Positions 1-7,900 of a DNA stretch of 64,000 bases are shown here, one piece after another. Every line of letters begins with the position of its first letter. Within the stretch, counting starts at the first letter, position 1. The translations under genes and the position numbers were made by a program. The stretch is from the NCBI GenBank assembly GCA_013376995.1, contig JACAAZ010000005.1, positions 186,001-250,000 on the forward strand. Reading direction: 5' to 3'. The stretch comes from Bacteroidota bacterium. GTDB taxonomy: Bacteria > Bacteroidota > Bacteroidia > Bacteroidales > UBA4417. The notes under the pieces were generated by a model. The model saw nothing but the letters and a program-made list of their open reading frames with translations. It searched no databases and was not told the DNA's origin.

Positions 1-1170
1 GTAACCATGGCTGTTGGTTTCATATGGGGGTATGATTCAAGACAAATGTTCTTCCTGCTGGTACTCGGGTTTAACCAGATATTGATCTCATTAATCCTTT
101 ACCTTCGTTCAAATATCTCAGGTTTACTTCATTTTAAGACCGATAGCCTAGTCTCTGTCCTTGATCGTCTGCTCATGATCCTTATTTGCAGTTTGCTTCT
201 GTGGGGAGGCTTTACCAATCATGCTTTCAGGATAGAATGGTTTGTATATGCCCAGACAGCTGCATATATAATCACTGCCATGGTCGCTATGCTTATTGTG
301 ATGAAGAAGGCAGCTTTCAAGCGATTGCAATGGAACCCGGCATTTTTTATTCTGATAATCAAGCAGAGCTACCCTTTTGCTGTGCTTGTGCTGCTAATGA
401 CATTTTATAACAGGATTGACTCAGTTATGCTCGAACGTATGCTTCCGGGAGAAAAGGGAGATGTTCAGGCAGGAGTGTATGCTTCCGCGTACAGGCTCCT
501 TGATGCGATAAATATGATCGCATACCTGTTTTCGGTCATCCTGCTGCCTATGTTTGCCAGGTTGATAAAGGATCGTAAACCGGTCGAAAGTCTTGTCAAG
601 TTGGCATTCACATTGATTTTTACGCTGGCAATTACAGCTTCCGTAGCTCTGTGCATATACAACCATGAGTTTATGGACTTCCTGTACACGAAGCATATTA
701 ATGATTCTGCAGCAGTATTCAGGTTCCTGATCCTGGGTTTCATTCCAATATCAACAACCTATATTTTTGGCACCTTGCTGACGGCTAATGGGAATCTTAA
801 ATGGCTGAATATCATTGCTTTTTCAGGAATGATCCTGAATATCTCCCTCAATTATTTCCTTATCCCTGTTATGATGGCTGTCGGCTCAGCATATGCAAGC
901 CTAATAACACAATTTTTTACTGCTATTTTGCAAATAGTTATGGTCCAACGACTTTTCAAATTCAAAGTTAACCATACTTATCTGATAAGTTTACTGTTAT
1001 TCTCAATAGGTACAATAGTGCTTTCGATTTTGGCAAAATATACTGGTATAGAGTGGAAGGCAGGATTCATTGCTTCCTGCACTGGCAGTTTACTTATAGC
1101 TGTTCTCCTCCGCCTAATTAATTTCAAATCGATACGTATTTTACTGCGCAGTAATGAACGGATTGAATAA
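1..1170 (+). CDS. Polysaccharide flippase (Wzx/MOP family), 5'-truncated by window edge
   Basis: Integral membrane protein of the MOP/Wzx flippase superfamily, expected to move undecaprenyl-linked oligosaccharide units across the inner membrane. The frame is open to base 1 (codons for V and T precede the first ATG at 7), and 387 residues against a usual 450-500 indicate that the first helices lie outside the window. The visible part is a run of hydrophobic helices separated by short basic loops, including the segment with RIDSVMLERML near residue 137, a pattern common in polysaccharide-biosynthesis flippases. The Wzz-like and O-antigen-ligase genes downstream on the same strand support a role in O-antigen or capsule assembly. 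The substrate cannot be read from the sequence. Family assignment is confident; the start is not in view. Confidence 0.85.
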   Translation, partial: VTMAVGFIWGYDSRQMFFLLVLGFNQILISLILYLRSNISGLLHFKTDSLVSVLDRLLMILICSLLLWGGFTNHAFRIEWFVYAQTAAYIITAMVAMLIVMKKAAFKRLQWNPAFFILIIKQSYPFAVLVLLMTFYNRIDSVMLERMLPGEKGDVQAGVYASAYRLLDAINMIAYLFSVILLPMFARLIKDRKPVESLVKLAFTLIFTLAITASVALCIYNHEFMDFLYTKHINDSAAVFRFLILGFIPISTTYIFGTLLTANGNLKWLNIIAFSGMILNISLNYFLIPVMMAVGSAYASLITQFFTAILQIVMVQRLFKFKVNHTYLISLLLFSIGTIVLSILAKYTGIEWKAGFIASCTGSLLIAVLLRLINFKSIRILLRSNERIE

Positions 1171-1240
1171 TTGCTGACTTGGAATTCCGAGTAAAATTCC
1201 TAATTTTGCTGCTATTCTAAAATAGCCTGAAGGCTTATTT

Positions 1241-2287
1241 ATGTCAGATAATTCAAATCACCCCGAATTCGACACATCGAAATTACTGGTGTTTATCTAC
1301 CGTTGGCGTAAGGTACTCCTGATTACGGGCATTTCTGCTGCATTGCTTTCGATGTTGTTTTCTTCATCCCTTTTTATCGATCCTTTATACAGGTCGACAG
1401 TAATAATGTATCCTGCTTCCAGCAATTCAATATCAAAAGCACTGCTCAATGATAATGCCGGTGCCAAGCAGGATATTCTTGAGTTTGGCGAAGATGAACA
1501 AACTGAACAAATGCTTCAAATACTCAATTCCAACAAGATCAAGGACAGGATTATTGACAAATTCAAGTTAGCGGTGCATTATGGAATAGATACCTCTTCA
1601 AAAGTTAAGAACCTTCGGCTTTACAAACGTTACGAATCTAATATCACTTTCAAGCGGACTGAGTTCATGGCTGTCAAAATATCTGTTCTGGATAAGGATC
1701 CCCAGGAAGCTGCTGATATTGCCAATACGATTGCAGCTCTTCTTGATACTGTGAAAAATGATATGCAAAAGGAAAGGGCAATTAAAGGATATAGAATTGT
1801 AGAATCGGAATATGCAAATCTTAAGTCTGAGATAAGGACTATGGAGGATTCCCTTACCGAACTTAGGAAATTAGGGGTTCATGATTATGAAACCCAGGCA
1901 GAAATGATCAATCAGCAACTTGCCATTGAAATTGCCAAAGGAAACAAAAGAGGGATTGATGCCCTGGACAATAAACTCAAGATTTTAGCTCAATATGGGG
2001 GACCATATGTATCTCTCAGGGATGCTCTGGAATATGAGAAAAAGCAACTTAGTTTTATCAAAGGTAAATACGAAGAGGCAAAGATTGATGCAACTGAAAA
2101 CCTACCTCAGAAGTTTGTGGTTGAAAATGCTTATAAATCTGAACGTAAGGCTTACCCCATTAGGTGGGTAATAGTCACAATATCTACTCTGAGCGCTTTA
2201 TTTATGTGTATTCTTGTCATTTTAATGGTAGAAAGAATTCCTGGTGTTTTGCAGAAACTCAGGAAAATCACACAGATTTCCACCTGA
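1241..2287 (+). CDS. Wzz-like chain-length determinant protein (first of two)
   Basis: Inner-membrane protein with the Wzz/PCP layout: a cytoplasmic N-terminus, a TM helix at about residues 26-46, a long periplasmic coiled-coil-rich domain, and a second TM helix at about 307-328. The second helix follows the proline-containing YPIRW motif typical of the co-polymerase family. Such proteins set the modal length of O-antigen or capsule polymers together with Wzy or ligase partners. There is no C-terminal tyrosine kinase, so it is not a Wzc. The periplasmic domain carries TEQMLQILNS and DPQEAADIANT, both closely echoed in the next gene, so the two are paralogues. It starts 70 bases after the flippase gene, probably in the same operon. 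Confidence 0.85.
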   Translation: MSDNSNHPEFDTSKLLVFIYRWRKVLLITGISAALLSMLFSSSLFIDPLYRSTVIMYPASSNSISKALLNDNAGAKQDILEFGEDEQTEQMLQILNSNKIKDRIIDKFKLAVHYGIDTSSKVKNLRLYKRYESNITFKRTEFMAVKISVLDKDPQEAADIANTIAALLDTVKNDMQKERAIKGYRIVESEYANLKSEIRTMEDSLTELRKLGVHDYETQAEMINQQLAIEIAKGNKRGIDALDNKLKILAQYGGPYVSLRDALEYEKKQLSFIKGKYEEAKIDATENLPQKFVVENAYKSERKAYPIRWVIVTISTLSALFMCILVILMVERIPGVLQKLRKITQIST

Positions 2288-2348
2288 TCATCAGTGATTG
2301 CCTCGTAATTCAAATTGCATTCATACGACTTAATATAAGTAACAAATT

Positions 2349-3323
2349 ATGGAAAATTTCTTTAACAACACAAACCTGCTTCGTATCATAGGGAAGTGGA
2401 AATGGCATCTGTTGGTATTGAGTGTTATTGCTGCCATTGTCTCATTTGTGGTTTCAAGTCCATGGATAACGCCCCCCAGGTTTAAGTCTGTCGCGGTAAT
2501 TTACCCTTCCAATATTGCACCGTACTCAGATGAGAGTGAGACTGAGCAGATGCTGCAATGGCTCAATTCAAAGGATGTACGCGACAGCGTTATGATTCAC
2601 TTCAACCTGCCGAAACATTATGGGATCGATTCAAGCTACAAGTATTTTGAATCTACCATGGCATACTTGTACGACAAATATGTTAAGATTACAAAAACCC
2701 AGTTTGAAAGTATCGAGATCACCGTGATGGATCATGATCCGGTTATGGCCAGGGATATTGTTAACGCGGTAATTAAATATACGGATTCCAAGATCAGGGC
2801 AACACACCACATTAAGTATGCTGAAGTAGAATCAAGTATGAATAAATTTCTTGCCATAAAGCGTCGCGAAATTGATTCGGTGAAAGAAGAAATGCATAAG
2901 ATCACTTCAACATATGGAATCTACGAAATACTTGGCCAGAGCCAGGAAATTACTCGTGGTGAGTTGCGCACCGTTCAGGGTGGAGGAGCAGGCATTGACA
3001 AGAACAATGTTGAGAACCTGAGAAAAGGAATGCGCGAAAAAGGCGCTGACCTCCTGTTTCTCTCGAACCGTGTAAAGGATATTGCTACAGAATACAGTGC
3101 GGTGATGCTAAAGGATGACCTGGCCGTTTATGATGCCAATAAGGAATATACATTCATAAATACTGTTTCACCTGCCAAAGTTGCAGATAAGAAATCCTAT
3201 CCGAAGCGACTGCTTATTATGTTCTATTTTGTTGCAGGAACTCTTCTTATCAGCCTGATAACCATTGCAATCATCGAACAAAGGAGAGCCTTTGCACTCA
3301 GCGAAAAGAATCCTATCAATTGA
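2349..3323 (+). CDS. Wzz-like chain-length determinant protein (second of two)
   Basis: Paralogue of the preceding gene with the same layout: TM helix at about residues 19-38, periplasmic helical domain, and a second TM helix at about 288-310 after the KSYPKR motif. Shared positions include TEQMLQWLNS, HYGIDSS and the DPVMARDIVNAV stretch. The two together suggest a heteromeric or alternating length-control complex, although independent roles are possible. The central domain is slightly shorter than in the first copy and contains a glycine-rich insertion (VQGGGAGI near residue 211). The flanking O-antigen ligase gene starts 21 bases downstream. The family call is firm; what distinguishes the two copies is unknown. 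Confidence 0.82.
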   Translation: MENFFNNTNLLRIIGKWKWHLLVLSVIAAIVSFVVSSPWITPPRFKSVAVIYPSNIAPYSDESETEQMLQWLNSKDVRDSVMIHFNLPKHYGIDSSYKYFESTMAYLYDKYVKITKTQFESIEITVMDHDPVMARDIVNAVIKYTDSKIRATHHIKYAEVESSMNKFLAIKRREIDSVKEEMHKITSTYGIYEILGQSQEITRGELRTVQGGGAGIDKNNVENLRKGMREKGADLLFLSNRVKDIATEYSAVMLKDDLAVYDANKEYTFINTVSPAKVADKKSYPKRLLIMFYFVAGTLLISLITIAIIEQRRAFALSEKNPIN

Positions 3324-3344
3324 TTCAGCTAGCAAATCAATAGT

Positions 3345-4802
3345 TTGACTGAAAGACTAAAAATATCAATTGTCTATTTCATTACGGCAGTATTCATTTT
3401 GCTGAATACATACCTTGTGATGAAGGAATTTTATTGGGGAATACTCGTTCCGCTAGCTATTTTCCTGATCCTCCTGTATATTTTTTCTCTTGATAAGGTA
3501 ATTTTCCTTGCAGTACTTGCCACTCCTTTAGCTATTGATCTTGGATATTATGAATTGGGGGCCAGTATATCTGTTCCATCAGAGCCACTCCTTTTTGGTG
3601 TAATGCTGATTTTCCTGCTCAAACTAAGCCTGGAAGGGGGTCTTGATAAACAGCTATTTAAACATCCGGTCACTATTGCCATTCTGATAAATCTTGGCTG
3701 GATCTTTATAACATCCTGCACATCAGATATGCCTGTCGTATCTTTCAAATTTCTCTTAGCCAGGTTGTGGTTCATTATACCCATGTATTTTGCCGGATCC
3801 ATCCTTTTCAAAAAAACTTCCAATATCAAACCTTTTGTCTGGCTCTATATTATTTCATTATTGGTTGTAATTGCCTACGCCACCTATAACCATTCAAAAT
3901 TCGGATTCAGTGAAAAGGCCGGGCATTGGGTAATGACACCATTTTATAACGATCATACTGCCTATGGGGCCATATTGGCATTATACCTGCCAATTATAGC
4001 AGGTTTTGGATTTGATCGTTCTTCCAGATCAACATCCAGGGTTCTTGCTTTCATTGTCACTGCAATAATCATGGTGGCACTTTTCCTTTCAGCCAGCAGG
4101 GCTGCATGGGTAAGCTTTGCTTTCGCCATCCTGGTTATGTTCCTTGTAATTTTCCGTATCCGGTTTACCTGGATTCTCATGTCTGTTGCTTCTTTATTAC
4201 TGGTCTTCTTTCTTTTCAAATTTGAAATACTCGATAAACTGGAAAAGAACAAGCAGGATTCATCTGCCAATGTAATTGAGCATATAGAATCCATATCGAA
4301 TATCTCAACTGATGCATCAAACCTGGAAAGGATCAACCGATGGCAATCTGCTCTGAGGATGTACCACGAACGCCCGCTTTTCGGATGGGGACCTGGCACT
4401 TACCAATTTGAATATGCGCCTTTCCAGCGTACAAAGGAAAAAACCATCATCAGCACTGATCTTGGAGATATGGGGAATGCTCACTCTGAATACATTGGCC
4501 CTTTAGCAGAATCTGGTATTGTCGGATTGCTGAGTGTTTTATTTATGATGATCACCGTTATTTATACTGGGCTGAGGGTATACAGAAGAGCTGACAACAA
4601 ACAGGTAAAGCTTTTTGCATTAGTAATCACACTGGGTTTGATCACCTATTTTGTGCATGGTACCATGAATAACTTCCTGAATACGGATAAGGCCAGCGTT
4701 CCTTTCTGGGGCTTTATCTCGATACTCGTTGTTCTTGACCTTTATCACACAGGCAGGAGACAGGAGGTAGCATCCTCTGAAATTGCTGAGGATATTGATT
4801 GA
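3345..4802 (+). CDS. O-antigen ligase / Wzy-type polymerase family protein
   Basis: Polytopic membrane protein with 10-12 predicted helices and the large periplasmic loop of the WaaL/Wzy_C family between about residues 315 and 390. In that loop ERINRWQSALRM, the RPLFGWGPGTY segment and the NAHSEYIGPLAESG motif match the conserved Arg and His regions of O-antigen ligases, which transfer undecaprenyl-linked glycan to lipid A-core. A polymerase (Wzy) role cannot be excluded because the families overlap. The start is a TTG at 3345, chosen because the first helix follows directly and the next ATG lies after it. The gene closes the polysaccharide set and is followed by a convergent gap with a small hairpin. 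Confidence 0.82.
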   Translation: MTERLKISIVYFITAVFILLNTYLVMKEFYWGILVPLAIFLILLYIFSLDKVIFLAVLATPLAIDLGYYELGASISVPSEPLLFGVMLIFLLKLSLEGGLDKQLFKHPVTIAILINLGWIFITSCTSDMPVVSFKFLLARLWFIIPMYFAGSILFKKTSNIKPFVWLYIISLLVVIAYATYNHSKFGFSEKAGHWVMTPFYNDHTAYGAILALYLPIIAGFGFDRSSRSTSRVLAFIVTAIIMVALFLSASRAAWVSFAFAILVMFLVIFRIRFTWILMSVASLLLVFFLFKFEILDKLEKNKQDSSANVIEHIESISNISTDASNLERINRWQSALRMYHERPLFGWGPGTYQFEYAPFQRTKEKTIISTDLGDMGNAHSEYIGPLAESGIVGLLSVLFMMITVIYTGLRVYRRADNKQVKLFALVITLGLITYFVHGTMNNFLNTDKASVPFWGFISILVVLDLYHTGRRQEVASSEIAEDID

Positions 4803-4856
4803 TCTCCTTAATTCATCAAAGTAAAATTTCCAGATTGAATAGTATGTAGACTTCCT

Positions 4857-4875
4857 GCACAATTTATCATTGTGC
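4857..4875. terminator. Small hairpin between convergent genes
   Basis: Perfect 7-bp stem GCACAAT/ATTGTGC with a 5-base loop, in the 109-bp gap between the O-antigen ligase gene and the convergent lpxD-like gene. No T-run follows closely on either strand, so terminator function is inferred from position only. Confidence 0.35.
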
Positions 4876-4911
4876 CCGGGTTAAAAGAGATAATAATAGG
4901 AGAAGAATCGG

Positions 4912-5853
4912 CTATTTGCCTTTATTATCAATTTTCTGAAGGATTCCCGGCAATTGCTTAACGGCAACCATCTCCCTCCATTTTTTCCAGGCTTCTTCGG
5001 CTGGTGAACCGAAATAGGTTTTACCACCCGGCACTGATTTATCAAGCCCGGAAGTTGCCAGTATAATGGCTCCTTTGCCAATGACTATATCCTTATTGAT
5101 AACTACCCGTGCCCAGAGGATCACATCATCTTCTATTCTCGTAACTCCGGCAATAGCTGAATGCGCCCCGATAAGGCAATTATTGCCTATCTGGGTATCA
5201 TGGCCCACCTGGACATGATTATCGAACTTGGTTCCATGGCCGATATAAGTATCACCTGATACACCACGATCGATAGAACAGAGGGCGCCAATTTCCACAT
5301 TATCTGCAATTACAACTGTACCGCAGGATTCTAATTTGCGGTACCCCTCAGGTTTCCTTTGAAAGTAATATGCGTCTGCACCGATAACACTGTTTGCATG
5401 TATTATCACATTATCACCTAGAATACAGCCGTCGTAGATGCTAACATTGGAATGGATAATGCAGTTTTTCCCAATGCTCACCTTGTTCCCGATAAAGGCT
5501 CCCGGCTGGATAACAGTGTTTTCCCCGATTGAAGCAGTTGGGCTGATAGCTGAATTGCAAGCCATAAATGGGTTATATTTCCTGCCAAGCTTGACAAAGT
5601 CAGCGAAAGGGTCATCGCAGAATATCAGGGATTTGCCATCGGGCGCTTCCACCCTTTGGTTGATAAGAATGGTTGTTGCTTTAGAAGTAAGGGCTTTAGA
5701 ATAATACTTGGGGTGATCAACAAAAGTTAGATCACCCGCTGTAACCATATGAATTTCATTAATCCCTGTTACCGGGAAATCGGATGGCCCGGAGTATTGA
5801 GCCCCTAAAAAAGTGGCTATTTCCTGTAATGTAACAGGGTGGGGGAGCTTCAT
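4912..5853 (-). CDS. Second LpxD-like UDP-3-O-acylglucosamine N-acyltransferase
   Basis: Left-handed beta-helix acyltransferase. The N-terminal LpxD-type domain (about residues 1-100) has the GDLTFVDHPKYY region that precedes the hexapeptide coils. About ten hexapeptide repeats (V/I-G-x-N/D) follow from residue 105 to 265, with the HxQVGHDTQIG coil that carries the active-site His in LpxD. The C-terminus is a short helical tail. A complete canonical LpxD is also present at 14668-15714, so this is a second, divergent member. It may handle a different acyl chain or a different amino-sugar. It begins 21 bases after efp on the same strand, so the two are probably cotranscribed. Confidence 0.8.
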   Translation of the reverse strand: MKLPHPVTLQEIATFLGAQYSGPSDFPVTGINEIHMVTAGDLTFVDHPKYYSKALTSKATTILINQRVEAPDGKSLIFCDDPFADFVKLGRKYNPFMACNSAISPTASIGENTVIQPGAFIGNKVSIGKNCIIHSNVSIYDGCILGDNVIIHANSVIGADAYYFQRKPEGYRKLESCGTVVIADNVEIGALCSIDRGVSGDTYIGHGTKFDNHVQVGHDTQIGNNCLIGAHSAIAGVTRIEDDVILWARVVINKDIVIGKGAIILATSGLDKSVPGGKTYFGSPAEEAWKKWREMVAVKQLPGILQKIDNKGK

Positions 5854-5874
5854 CAGCTGGAATATAGAAAAGGG

Positions 5875-6438
5875 TTATTTTACGCGTTCCACATAGGCAC
5901 CAGTGCGGGTATCTACCTTGATACGTGCACCAGCATCGAGGAAAAGAGGAACCCTCACAGTTGCACCTGTTTCAACAGTTGCAGGTTTTAGTGTATTGGT
6001 AGCAGTATCTCCACGCAGACCAGGTTCAGTATAGGTAATTTCAAGTTCAACAGATGTGGGAAGTTCACAGCTAAGCAATACTTCATTATCAGCATGGAAA
6101 ACGAGGTCACAGGTAATTCCTTCTTTCAGAAATTCATATCCTTCAATCATATTTTCTTCGATATTGATCTGGTCAAAGGTTTCTGAGTTCATGAAATTGT
6201 AGCCGTTTTCATCCTTATAGAGGAACTGGTACTGCCTGCGTTCAATACGTGCAATATCAATCTTTTCACCAGCATCAAAAGTATTATCGATTACTTTACC
6301 TGTTTTGAGATTTTTGAGTTTCGTGCGGACATAAGCAGCGCCTTTCCCGGGCTTTACATGTTGGAAATCAACAATTTTAAACAGGTCATTCTTAAATTCA
6401 ATGCAGAGTCCGTTGCGGAAATCAGAAGTATTTGCCAT
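5875..6438 (-). CDS. efp: Translation elongation factor P
   Basis: EF-P relieves ribosome stalling at polyproline motifs by binding between the P and E sites. The 187-residue length and three beta-barrel domains are standard: KOW-like domain I at residues 1-65, OB domain II at 66-128 and OB domain III at 129-187. The modification loop reads [10 protein letters not shown] with Lys32 at the tip, so a lysine-type (EpmA-like or unmodified) EF-P is expected rather than the Arg32/EarP type. The conserved C-terminal [17 protein letters not shown] segment is complete. A TACTTTTG box lies about 40 bases upstream. It is followed by the second lpxD on the same strand. Confidence 0.97.
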   Translation of the reverse strand: MANTSDFRNGLCIEFKNDLFKIVDFQHVKPGKGAAYVRTKLKNLKTGKVIDNTFDAGEKIDIARIERRQYQFLYKDENGYNFMNSETFDQINIEENMIEGYEFLKEGITCDLVFHADNEVLLSCELPTSVELEITYTEPGLRGDTATNTLKPATVETGATVRVPLFLDAGARIKVDTRTGAYVERVK

Positions 6439-6476
6439 AAATGAATTGGGGTGATGGGGTTAGTTAAAATCGGGTG

Positions 6477-6484
6477 CAAAAGTA
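6477..6484 (-). promoter_or_regulatory. Candidate Bacteroidota -7 box for efp
   Basis: On the minus strand this reads TACTTTTG, matching TAnnTTTG, about 40 bases before the efp ATG. No clear TTG element is visible at the -33 distance, so this is a partial match. Confidence 0.4.
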
Positions 6485-6676
6485 ATAAAATTCAGTATAT
6501 TAACATACTACTGCTTCTCTTTTGATCGCTGTCAGTTTCAGATAACAATGAACCTTAACACTTATACTTGTAAAACCTGAATTTGAAATAGTATCAATTG
6601 TTTTCATTTATTTGGGTTCTTATTTCCTTATAAATAATAAATGGAGATGCATTAGCACACTCCTATCAATTATATG

Positions 6677-6684
6677 TATATTTG
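6677..6684 (+). promoter_or_regulatory. Candidate -7 box upstream of the LamG gene
   Basis: TATATTTG matches TAnnTTTG. It lies 128 bases before the ATG at 6813, which implies a long leader. No convincing -33 partner is seen and the region is AT-rich, so chance is possible. Confidence 0.3.
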
Positions 6685-6812
6685 ATATATAATTAGCTCT
6701 ACAGTGTTTCCTGGAGCTCCTGAAAAGCTCTGTAGCTGTCATTTAGAATTATCATTGAGTTGATCTATTCAAAAGTTAAGAGGCATATTTCAAATTATTT
6801 AAAGACTTTAGG

Positions 6813-7850
6813 ATGAAAACAATTTCGATAATCAGAATCCTCTGCACCACCACTTTGTTATTTGTTATTTTATTGAATGCTTATCCACAAGCTCCTACTG
6901 CCGGCCTGATCGGATATTATCCGTTCAATGGAAATGCAAATGATGAAAGTGGAAACCAGTTTCACGGAAGTGGATACAATATCATGCCTGTATCAGACCG
7001 CTTTGGTTTAGCCAATAAAGCATATGCATTCGATGGTGAATCTTCGTATATCATCCTGCCAACATCCTTCGACGTTTTTCCAAGGACTATTGACTTATGG
7101 TTCAATACAGCAATGGCGGATTATAGCCAGGGATACGGATCTATTTACCAGTCGGATAATCCAAACCTGCACTATGGTAATTCTGGTATTGCTGTAATTG
7201 AGATAGATGGACAAAAAAAGTTGCTGCTGACAATATCTGCGGTTTCGGATACTATAGATATTAATCCCAATACCTGGTACAATGTGGCTATTGTTGTTAC
7301 TGAAAACCAGGAAATCAATTATTACCTGGATGGTTCTTTTCTGAAAACAAAGACATTTTCACCCTTTATTACATCGTACAACGGAATTGAAAATACTACG
7401 ATTATTGGTGCAAACAGGATTTTATCAGCTAACTTTTTTGACGGAATCATTGATGATATCCGGATCTATAACAGGGCATTGTACGAAAGAGAGATCGACC
7501 AGATCTATCATGAAGGTGCTGTTACCAGTTATGTTAGCGTTACTGATACTTTGATCATTAATATGAATCTGCTCGGCTCTAATCCGGTTATCTATCAAAA
7601 TTCGATTAAAGTCTATCCCAATCCGACAAATAAGTATCTTACCATTGATTGCGGTGTAAACTATCCCATGCTATCAATGAATAGCATCAAAATAGCGAAT
7701 TCAGCGGGGGAAACCATGTTCTCATCTATTATCAATAAGCAGCAATTCCAGATGGATTTGACTAGCTGGACAGGCAATGGCTTATATTTAATCTATATCT
7801 TAGATTCCCAAAACAACATCATAGAAGTAAAGAAGATCCTGCTGCAATAG
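6813..7850 (+). CDS. Secreted LamG-domain protein with T9SS sorting domain
   Basis: Predicted surface or secreted protein. Residues 1-26 form a signal peptide ending near YPQA. Residues 30-220 form a concanavalin-like LamG/laminin jelly roll: it opens with GLIGYYPFNGNANDESG and closes with FFDGIIDDIRIYNRAL, both diagnostic of this fold. Residues 265-345 are a type A T9SS C-terminal sorting domain with the VYPNPTNKYL motif and a GLYLIYILD strand. No catalytic domain is visible, so it is probably an adhesin or glycan-binding protein delivered by T9SS. It faces the M14 peptidase gene 50 bases downstream and is part of the plus-strand block that interrupts the lipid A genes. Confidence 0.85.
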   Translation: MKTISIIRILCTTTLLFVILLNAYPQAPTAGLIGYYPFNGNANDESGNQFHGSGYNIMPVSDRFGLANKAYAFDGESSYIILPTSFDVFPRTIDLWFNTAMADYSQGYGSIYQSDNPNLHYGNSGIAVIEIDGQKKLLLTISAVSDTIDINPNTWYNVAIVVTENQEINYYLDGSFLKTKTFSPFITSYNGIENTTIIGANRILSANFFDGIIDDIRIYNRALYEREIDQIYHEGAVTSYVSVTDTLIINMNLLGSNPVIYQNSIKVYPNPTNKYLTIDCGVNYPMLSMNSIKIANSAGETMFSSIINKQQFQMDLTSWTGNGLYLIYILDSQNNIIEVKKILLQ

Positions 7851-7900
7851 GTTCTTAAAATATCTATGATTCATTAAACTTCGTTTTTTATCTCAATCTC

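Larger units (their letters stand above)
6439..6812. other. 374-bp divergent intergenic region between efp and LamG gene
   Basis: AT-rich divergent spacer. It holds a candidate -7 box for efp on the minus strand (6477-6484) and one for the LamG gene on the plus strand (6677-6684). An imperfect palindromic patch around 6696-6740 pairs CTACAG with CTGTAG and has GGAGCTCC inside the loop. I see no ORF, RNA gene or repeat element in it. Confidence 0.5.
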
